From contig CAJMSZ010000026.1 in the NCBI GenBank assembly GCA_905216215.1, positions 1-29,156 on the forward strand: DNA of 29,156 bases, in the 5' to 3' direction. Made by a program: the position numbers and the translations under genes. The notes below the pieces were generated by a model. It was not told the DNA's origin. It was given only the letters and a program-made list of their open reading frames with translations, and made no database searches. This document shows positions 22,377-29,156 of this stretch, one piece after another; position 1 is the stretch's first letter; every line of letters begins with the position of its first letter. This stretch comes from an uncultured bacterium. GTDB taxonomy: Bacteria > Bacillota > Clostridia > Lachnospirales > Lachnospiraceae.

Positions 22377-25300
22377 TTATCTGCGGCTTCTTTTTCTAAG
22401 CAGTATTACCACTGCAAACATAAGCACCGCAAATCCAATGCCCATGATCGGCATTGCAATATTTGCTGCATCACCGGTCTGAACCTGATTGGTTTTGTCT
22501 TTTGAAGGTGTTTTCGTTGTTGGGTTCTTCGTATTATCCTTATCTGGATCATTTTTTCCTGAATGTTCTTTATCTTCTCCTGGTTTTTCTTTAGAAACCA
22601 GACCACTTACAGCATTCCGAAGAACTTTTTCTGCATTATTTACTTCTTCCTGTGTTGCATCTGCATTTTCAGCTACTTCTAAAGCTGCTTTCAAGGCATC
22701 TTCCAGCACTTTATAACTTGCTTCCGTATAATCGTCTTTTTTAAGTGCTTGCGCTTCTTTCATCGCATTCTCCAGATTTGTTTTATCTACTTGTGCTGGT
22801 ATTTCTTTTACAACCAATCCATCAATTGCAGCGCGCAGAACTCTTTCTGCATTGTCCACTACATCTTGTGTTGCATCTGCATTTTCAGCCACCCTCACAG
22901 CTTCACTTAATGCATTTTCCAAAATACTATATGTTTCCTCTGTGTAAATAGCCTTATCAAATGTCTGTGCTTCCTGAATGGTTGCTATCAGTGTTGTCTT
23001 ATCTACTTCCGGAAGTTTATTCTTATCTACGAGTACAAAAATAATTTTTTCTCCGCCTGTAAATGCTTTTCCATCAATTTCACTGATGACACCTCTTCCA
23101 GGTGCTTCTGCGTCATCTGCTACTTTAAATGTCACCTGTTTATCGCATGACCATTTGTCATTTTCTTTCAGACTTACCGTCATTTCCGTATCAACATCCC
23201 ATGATGTGATATCATACCGGATCATTCCGTTTTCGTCAGAAGCCAGTGTATTCGGGTCACCATTCTTGACACGGAACTGAATGTCAGAAAGAATTTCTCC
23301 GTTTTCATCCTGTACCTGTGCACGGAAAGTCACTTTATCACACGCGTCTTTGCTCTTTGCCAGAAGTTTGATGTTTGCCTGTGCCTCTGCTACCGGCACT
23401 CCATTAATCTTTTCTACTACCGAAGTTCCATCTTCTTTACCGATTGTAATCTTCATTACAGCCGGTGTTGCAATATAAGCGGAATCTTCTGGAAGATAAA
23501 TTTCGTATTCACCGGCATCTTCATATCCATTAAGCTGCCATATGAGTGCGCCATCATTTGCAAACATCGGAGTTTGTACATAGTATTTCACATTATCTCT
23601 GATAAACTTAATATTTCCCGGAAGCTGACTTCCGTCTTCACTTGTCACAGCAACTGTCAATGTACGCATTCCCTGTACTGTTTTCAGATTATTCTGTGCT
23701 TCTTTCAAAGCTGACAGTGCACCATCAACCTCCTGCTGTGTGGCATTCGGATTATCCAGGGCTGTTTCGGCTTCTGTAAGTGCAGTCTTAAGGTTCTTAT
23801 AACTGTTTAATGTATAATCGCCCTGCTTCATATCTTTCAGTTCATCCACCTTAGCCTGAAGGGCATCCTTGTCCACAACTGGAGCTGTCTTTTCTGTTAA
23901 TGTAAATACAACTTCTTTCCCATCACCAACATCTTCACCATCTACTTTAGTTACAAATGTTCCAACGGAGCTTGATTGAAGCGTAAATTCATGTTTTTCA
24001 GGATTAAGAACATATTCCTTGTCACCAATTTTTATTGATTCATCCTTCAGTTGTACGGTGATAAGATTGGTTCCAGAATCGCCATCGCTGACTGGATATT
24101 CTATCACACCTTCACCTGTATATAAGTTGAATGGATATCCGATATCCGGAATTGCTTTAAATGTAATCATTTCATTTGTAAGCTTACCTGATTCGTCTAC
24201 TACTTTGATGCGAATCGCATTCTTATCTGTAACTATTGGCTTTTCAGCCTTTACGAGGTTGTTCGCTGCCTCTTTTAATAAGGCAACCTGTTCATCAACT
24301 TCCTCCTGTGTTGCATCTTCTTTATTAAGAATCTCTGTTGCTTTCTGAACTGTCTTCTGATATTCTGCCCAGGATTCTGCTGTGTAATCTTTTTCTTTCT
24401 TCAGTCCAGCGATTTCGATTGCGTCTTTCAAAGCTGCTTTATCGACCTGTACCGGAGCATCTCCACCATCTTTTGCTAATACAAATGTGATTTCACCTGC
24501 TTCTGCAAGCGCTTTTCCGTCTACTTCTGTAATGTTTGGTGCAATCACATAATTTCCGTTTGTTTTATATGTATGTGTTTCTTTACAATACCATAGTTTT
24601 CCATCTGCATCCTTTTGGTTTTCCGCAAGTTTTACCGTAAATGTTAAAGTAAAATCCCCACCATTTACCTTCTGTTCTATAATACCATTCTTGCTAGTTA
24701 CATGATAACTAGTTGCAAATGTATCATTTGGAACAATATCAAATTCTACTCCATCTACCGCACTTCCATTCTCGTCCACTACTTTTGCGCGGAAGGTCTT
24801 GGCATCAGAGAGAATCTGCTCTCCTGGAGTTGGGGTATCTCCGCCACTCTTCTTTTTCAAAGTATAAGTAAGTTTTGTTCCTTCGGCATATGGATTACCA
24901 TCGATGGTATCCATAGTGCCAACCCATCCACTTCCTGATGCTGTAAAATAGTGTTCATCTTCTGTCACATATTCTGTTGTATCTGCAAGAACGATATGGG
25001 TCGTCTTTCCAGCATTATATGTCCCTGATACATAATATGTAATGATTCCGTTATTATCAGATGTAATCGGATAATTATCTAACGCACCATCTATGATTGC
25101 ATTAAATTTTATGCCCTTCAATGGATTACCTTCTTCATCCATTACTTTTGCTTTGAATGTACCAGGATAACATGAATAGTCAACCTCTACTGGTTTCTTT
25201 ACCAGACCATCTATCGCTGTTTCCAGGTCTTCTTTTGCGGAATTAATTGTCGCTTCCGTTGCATCAGCATCCGCAATTACATCTTCTGCTTTTGCAATTG

Positions 25301-27815
25301 CATTCTGCAAAGCATCCCAACCACTTTCATAGTCTTCTTCGTTTAATGCTTTTGCTTTATTCAGAGTTTCTTTCAGTTCTGAATTGTCTGCTCTCCATTT
25401 CAATTGCTTCTCTGCATTCTGTAGTATCTGCAGCGCTGCATCTACCTGTTCCTGTGTTGCATCTGCGTTTGCATTAACATCTTCTGCCATAGCCAGTGCA
25501 TTTGCATATTGGCTCCAGCTGGCTGATGTATAGTTTGTCTGGTTGTAAGAAGTCTTGTAACTGATTTCTTTGGCCAGTGCAGTTTTATTTGCGATAAGCT
25601 TCAGCCCTGCTGCTGCGTTCTTAAGTTCTGCCACAGCTGCATTGAAATCTTCCTGTGCTGCATCTGCCTGATCTGCAATTTTCTCTGCCTTGCTGATCGT
25701 CTGTGTTAATACCTCAAAGCTGGCTGGTGTATAACCATCTGAAGCGTATTCTTTCATCTGCTCGATTACTTCTTTTAACACGGTATTATCTGGTGTAATC
25801 GGTTCAAATCCCGGAGTTTCCTTCCCCGTCCAGGTAACGATAATCTCTTTTTCGTAATCAGCTCCGACTTCCTCACCATTGATTTCCTTAAAGTAAGATT
25901 TGCCATTCTCTTTTCCTACTGTAAAGTTAATGACCGGGTTTGCAGAATACAGTTCCTGATGACATGGGAATAATTTCCATGTCTCTCCATCTTCCCAGGC
26001 TGCTGATGCCTGTAAATAAAGAACTCCTGTGTGCGCGTCTGAATAGGCATTATATCCGCCCTTATCAGAAGTATACTGGAATTTAAATGGTCTCGTAAAC
26101 AAGTTGCCATTCGCATCTTTCACAATGACCTTTAATGTAGTCAGCTTATCTGCCACTTTCAAACCATCGATTGCCGTCTGCAATGCCTCTGCTGCATTTT
26201 TTACATCTGCCTCAGACGCATCTGCATCAGCAAATACTTTCTGAGCTTTCGCAAGTGCCTCCGCATAAATTTGATAAGTGTCTTCTGTGTATTTGTATTC
26301 TTCCTCTACTTTTTCTGCATTTTTTAATGCAGTTTCCAGCTCCGTCTTGTCCACATATTCATCTTCCGGAATCAAAACAAACTGCAATTCTTCAAGACCT
26401 GTCGCTGCTTTTCCATTAAGCGTTTCCGTTTTCATGGAAACGCTGACTGTGTATTCCAGCCTTTCTGGCTCTGAAACATACTTCTTATCGCCCGTATTAT
26501 CAACTTCAATTATAATATTGTCGAACCAGGCATCTACTGATGTATGTTTTAATGTTAATACTCCGTTCTTATCTGTAGCGATCGTATATTCAGATGGAGT
26601 TGCTCCTGTATTAACTCTTTTTCTCACAAAGTTCACATCAGGAAGAGGATTTCCCTTTTTATCTACAACCTTGATTTCCAAACGGTCCAACACAGGCTGT
26701 TTCGCTCCGCCATTGTCGTATTCCGGATAATAGTCCGGTTCTTCACCTGCTTCCACTTTTGCCTTATTGTTCTTTGCCGCTTCTAACCTCGCACTGTCAA
26801 TATAGGTCTTCTGCTCGTCAGACAAAGCATCATAAGCGTCAAGGGCTTTCTGAACATTATCTATATCTGCTGTAGTCATCTTACTGATATTAAACAGCTC
26901 AAAAATCTTGTTTACATTAATTGCAGCAAAAAGATCTGTTTTCATTTCAGCAGTTGGCAGATAGGTACGTTCTTCATCGAGATGTGTGAGCCCTGCAAGT
27001 GCCTTCACATCTGTAAGCCCGCTATTTTTAGTAAGATCCAAAGCTTCCAGGTTCTTCAACTGCCCAATAGCTGTCACATCTGTCAGTTCATTTGCTGAAG
27101 CCAGCAAAGTCCTGAGTTCTGTGAGTTTACTCATATCAGGAAGTGAGGATATCTTATTACCTGAAATATTCAGATACTGTAATTTGGTAAGGTCAGCAAT
27201 GTCATCCACATTTTCAATGGTATTGGAAGACACATTCAGTGTAGTTAATTTTTTCATGGACTTAATTGCCGAAACATCCTTAATCGCCCCATTCATAGAC
27301 AGATCAAGCTCTGATAAATTCGTCAATGTCTTAAGAGGACTGACATCTGTGATTCCGTCCTGCTTTAATATCAGTATATCCAGTTGGGTCAGTTCAGAAA
27401 GAGGACTTACGTCCTGAATACTCTTTCCTTCCACCGCAGATGTATATCCGATATCTACCATTGTGGCAGATTTTGCATACTGAATTCCTTCCAGATTTTC
27501 AATCCAATATGGCTTTGTCCAGTCTGCGAAATCCTCCGCGTGACTGCACAATTCAAAAGAAATATAGCGAACAGACTTGTCTCCCACCATATCTGCAGTC
27601 AATTTCACATTGCTTTTAATTGCATTCATAGAAGAGCGGATAGCCCAGTGAAGTAATGGGTCTTTGATTACTTCATCAGCTCCGGGAGTGTATACATCCT
27701 CCTCTGCCAATCCGCCACAACTGTCAGCTTTTGCAGTAATTCCGCCACTTCCGATTCCGGATGTGGTCAAAAAAACTGCAAGCATTCCTGCTAAGAATTT
27801 TTTTGTTTTTCTCAT
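22377..27815 (-). CDS. Giant sortase-anchored surface protein: LRR, FIVAR and beta-domain repeats
   Basis: An 1812-residue wall-anchored protein. A signal peptide (1-~30, hydrophobic LAGMLAVFLTTSGIGSG) is followed by an internalin-like leucine-rich repeat block (about 105-280, units such as ITDVSPLKTLTNLSELDLS). From ~377 seven Cna-B/SpaA-like beta modules (starts near 377, 559, 885, 1005, 1198, 1383, 1493; motif KVVDENG..L.GV.F) alternate with eight FIVAR-type three-helix repeats (near 488, 678, 745, 812, 1123, 1314, 1604, 1676; motif YT..S...L..AL..A..V....DATQEEVD.A...L..A...L). A Lys/Asp/Thr-rich wall spacer (~1743-1775), sorting signal QVQTGD, hydrophobic helix and RKRSRR tail end it. 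GGAGA precedes the ATG. A role in adhesion or binding of host glycoprotein or matrix is inferred. It is 22 bases downstream of another surface-protein gene. Confidence 0.93.
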   Translation of the reverse strand: MRKTKKFLAGMLAVFLTTSGIGSGGITAKADSCGGLAEEDVYTPGADEVIKDPLLHWAIRSSMNAIKSNVKLTADMVGDKSVRYISFELCSHAEDFADWTKPYWIENLEGIQYAKSATMVDIGYTSAVEGKSIQDVSPLSELTQLDILILKQDGITDVSPLKTLTNLSELDLSMNGAIKDVSAIKSMKKLTTLNVSSNTIENVDDIADLTKLQYLNISGNKISSLPDMSKLTELRTLLASANELTDVTAIGQLKNLEALDLTKNSGLTDVKALAGLTHLDEERTYLPTAEMKTDLFAAINVNKIFELFNISKMTTADIDNVQKALDAYDALSDEQKTYIDSARLEAAKNNKAKVEAGEEPDYYPEYDNGGAKQPVLDRLEIKVVDKKGNPLPDVNFVRKRVNTGATPSEYTIATDKNGVLTLKHTSVDAWFDNIIIEVDNTGDKKYVSEPERLEYTVSVSMKTETLNGKAATGLEELQFVLIPEDEYVDKTELETALKNAEKVEEEYKYTEDTYQIYAEALAKAQKVFADADASEADVKNAAEALQTAIDGLKVADKLTTLKVIVKDANGNLFTRPFKFQYTSDKGGYNAYSDAHTGVLYLQASAAWEDGETWKLFPCHQELYSANPVINFTVGKENGKSYFKEINGEEVGADYEKEIIVTWTGKETPGFEPITPDNTVLKEVIEQMKEYASDGYTPASFEVLTQTISKAEKIADQADAAQEDFNAAVAELKNAAAGLKLIANKTALAKEISYKTSYNQTNYTSASWSQYANALAMAEDVNANADATQEQVDAALQILQNAEKQLKWRADNSELKETLNKAKALNEEDYESGWDALQNAIAKAEDVIADADATEATINSAKEDLETAIDGLVKKPVEVDYSCYPGTFKAKVMDEEGNPLKGIKFNAIIDGALDNYPITSDNNGIITYYVSGTYNAGKTTHIVLADTTEYVTEDEHYFTASGSGWVGTMDTIDGNPYAEGTKLTYTLKKKSGGDTPTPGEQILSDAKTFRAKVVDENGSAVDGVEFDIVPNDTFATSYHVTSKNGIIEQKVNGGDFTLTFTVKLAENQKDADGKLWYCKETHTYKTNGNYVIAPNITEVDGKALAEAGEITFVLAKDGGDAPVQVDKAALKDAIEIAGLKKEKDYTAESWAEYQKTVQKATEILNKEDATQEEVDEQVALLKEAANNLVKAEKPIVTDKNAIRIKVVDESGKLTNEMITFKAIPDIGYPFNLYTGEGVIEYPVSDGDSGTNLITVQLKDESIKIGDKEYVLNPEKHEFTLQSSSVGTFVTKVDGEDVGDGKEVVFTLTEKTAPVVDKDALQAKVDELKDMKQGDYTLNSYKNLKTALTEAETALDNPNATQQEVDGALSALKEAQNNLKTVQGMRTLTVAVTSEDGSQLPGNIKFIRDNVKYYVQTPMFANDGALIWQLNGYEDAGEYEIYLPEDSAYIATPAVMKITIGKEDGTSVVEKINGVPVAEAQANIKLLAKSKDACDKVTFRAQVQDENGEILSDIQFRVKNGDPNTLASDENGMIRYDITSWDVDTEMTVSLKENDKWSCDKQVTFKVADDAEAPGRGVISEIDGKAFTGGEKIIFVLVDKNKLPEVDKTTLIATIQEAQTFDKAIYTEETYSILENALSEAVRVAENADATQDVVDNAERVLRAAIDGLVVKEIPAQVDKTNLENAMKEAQALKKDDYTEASYKVLEDALKAALEVAENADATQEEVNNAEKVLRNAVSGLVSKEKPGEDKEHSGKNDPDKDNTKNPTTKTPSKDKTNQVQTGDAANIAMPIMGIGFAVLMFAVVILLRKRSRR

Positions 27816-27837
27816 AATTTCTCCTTCCCTGAGTCTC

Positions 27838-29156
27838 TTATTTTTTATAATTTCTTTTCTTTAAAACGATAGCACAAACAACCATAAACGAAGCAATCAG
27901 ACTTACGCTTAACGGAAGTGCCGCAGAAGAGTCTCCTGTCTGAGGATTTTTATCTTTTCCTTTATCTGATTTATTGCTTCCGTTATCTCCCTGATTATTA
28001 TTACCTTTGTCATCCTGGTTATCTTTTTTGTTGTCGTCTTTCGAATCACCTTTATCGTCTGAACCTGGTTTTTCCGGTTCCGGAGTCTCAGCTTTGATAC
28101 TGATTTGCTGGCTTGCAAAATAGTATCCTTCCTCTGGATTTGTATCTGTCACTCCAACTCTCCATCTAAGTACTCCAGAATATTGTTCTGCCTTCGGAAG
28201 TGTGATCTTCATTGTTTTTTCTGTAGAACTTCCCTGTGTTTCCACTTCCTGAGCTTCTACTGCAACTCGTTCTTCTTCTCCGTGTACTCCTTGCTTAATG
28301 TAATAAATTGCATAATACATCTTATCTGGCAATGCAGTTCCTCTTACCGTAACTGTCACTTCACCACCTTCAGAGCCAATTTCTGAATCAGATACCTGTA
28401 CTTCGTTTACCATGGTCTCGACTTTGTTTACCACAAGTGTTTCATCCTTGCCATCAAAATCCTGACCATTGACTTTCTGAATATAGAAGCCTTGTCCATT
28501 CTCATTCTGTGCTGTTACTATTTCTATTGGTGCAGCACATGTATAACCACTTGCTTCATCTGGCTGGATTGTAAATGTTCCTGCGCTTTCAGATACATAA
28601 CTTACATTTCCAGACGCATCTGTCACTGTTGCCAGTGGAGTGATACTGTCTCCTTCTTTTATTGAAAGCTGCAGATCAGATACTGCTTTCTGCTTTTCAT
28701 TCACTACTTTGATGTTTAAGGTCGTCTTATCAACTTCTGGCTTTGGTTCTTCCGGCTCACTTCCACCAATCTTCTTTACTACCAGTTCGACTTCTTCGCC
28801 CTGATACACTTTATCGTCTACTGTATCCACATGCATTTCATCATCTTCATCAAATACAATCTCATGTGATGTTATGCATTCATACCCACTATCAGATGTC
28901 GGCATCAATTCATAGGTATCATCATTCAGCTCATCTCCCGTACAATGATAACCCAGCTTTCCAGATGCATCTGTCACATCATCAATCGTAAGATCTCCAC
29001 GTGTTCCATACTCCTGTGATTTCAGATACAGCTTCACTCCTGATACCGGATTGCCCTTTTCATCCACCACTTTAATCTTTAAAGTCGTCTTATCAACTTC
29101 CGGCTTTGGTTCTTCCGGCTCACTTCCACCAATCTTCTTTACTACCAGTTCGACTT
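27838..29156 (-). CDS. Sortase-anchored surface protein with repeated Cna-B-like modules (partial, 5' end outside window)
   Basis: The visible 438 C-terminal residues are open to the window edge, so the start and signal peptide lie beyond 29156. Two or more Cna-B/SpaA-like modules begin with VDKTTL.IKVV.EK and repeat at 121 residues. Next come an Ig-like domain (VQVSDSEIGSEGGEVTVTVR through VLRWRVGVTDTNPEEGYYFA), an Asp/Lys/Asn-rich wall spacer, sorting signal NPQTGD, a hydrophobic helix and a KKRNYKK tail. Cna-B modules are stalk-forming and often carry intramolecular isopeptide bonds. It is co-transcribed with the 1812-residue protein downstream, and both would be attached by a sortase not in this window. 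An internal ATG at 29070 is not the true start, since the module reads through it. Confidence 0.9.
   Translation of the reverse strand, partial: VELVVKKIGGSEPEEPKPEVDKTTLKIKVVDEKGNPVSGVKLYLKSQEYGTRGDLTIDDVTDASGKLGYHCTGDELNDDTYELMPTSDSGYECITSHEIVFDEDDEMHVDTVDDKVYQGEEVELVVKKIGGSEPEEPKPEVDKTTLNIKVVNEKQKAVSDLQLSIKEGDSITPLATVTDASGNVSYVSESAGTFTIQPDEASGYTCAAPIEIVTAQNENGQGFYIQKVNGQDFDGKDETLVVNKVETMVNEVQVSDSEIGSEGGEVTVTVRGTALPDKMYYAIYYIKQGVHGEEERVAVEAQEVETQGSSTEKTMKITLPKAEQYSGVLRWRVGVTDTNPEEGYYFASQQISIKAETPEPEKPGSDDKGDSKDDNKKDNQDDKGNNNQGDNGSNKSDKGKDKNPQTGDSSAALPLSVSLIASFMVVCAIVLKKRNYKK
28721..29156 (-). repeat. Tandem module repeat, 363-bp period
   Basis: Bases 28721-28793 and 29084-29156 are identical over 73 bases except one (T at 28738, C at 29101). 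They cover the junction between modules: VELVVKKIGGSEPEEPKPEV and then DKT. The spacing of 363 bases is exactly 121 codons. The match runs to the window edge, so more copies may follow. The bodies of the modules between junctions are much more diverged. Confidence 0.9.

Overview
The window looks like chromosomal DNA of a Gram-positive, strictly anaerobic gut bacterium of the Clostridia, most likely family Lachnospiraceae. The grounds are moderately AT-rich DNA with AGGAGG-type ribosome binding sites, sigma-A-like promoters, ferredoxin-dependent enzymes, and two surface proteins with [x]QTGD sorting signals. No rRNA, tRNA or CRISPR array is visible. All genes but one (the amidohydrolase at 21005-22291) are on the minus strand, so the layout below runs left to right but transcription runs right to left.

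Layout. 1-1423: 3' part of a TPR protein with an acidic 18-bp tandem repeat. 1424-2631: AT-rich gene desert holding a promoter, a GC-rich hairpin cluster, a terminator and what looks like one decayed gene. 2632-6141: two-gene operon of a CdaR/PucR-type regulator and an aconitase-like hydratase. 6124-7473: glucose-6-phosphate isomerase with its own promoter and terminator. 7552-9230: small accessory patch with two intact DUF3841 paralogues, a remnant of a third, and a frameshifted DMT transporter carrying an (ATT)8 tract. 9310-10215: toxin-antitoxin-like pair (apparently truncated MqsR-like toxin, intact Xre/MqsA-like antitoxin) with a strong promoter and a perfect palindromic operator. 10221-11210: WYL regulator. 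11279-11392: nested inverted repeat that looks like a structured transcript end.

11404-18856 is a tight seven-gene operon. In transcription order it encodes a lipoprotein binding protein, a FecCD-type permease, an ATPase, a MATE transporter, XdhC, an aldehyde:ferredoxin-oxidoreductase (AOR) homologue and a LysR regulator. AOR-family enzymes carry a tungsten or molybdenum pterin cofactor and XdhC matures molybdenum enzymes. I therefore infer that the BtuCD-type importer may supply molybdate or tungstate (as in the MolABC type), not iron or B12. This is the most interesting functional hypothesis in the window.

18968-20625: rhomboid protease and a ferredoxin-domain aldo/keto reductase. 20672-20867: an intricate multi-hairpin element, probably a structured RNA or a dispersed palindromic repeat. 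21005-22291: amidohydrolase with its own promoter. 22377-29156: two consecutive large wall-anchored surface proteins, one of 1812 residues (leucine-rich repeats, then eight FIVAR helical repeats alternating with seven beta-type modules), and one cut by the window edge with modules repeating every 363 bp.

All functional calls come from reading motifs and gene order by eye. No database search was run.
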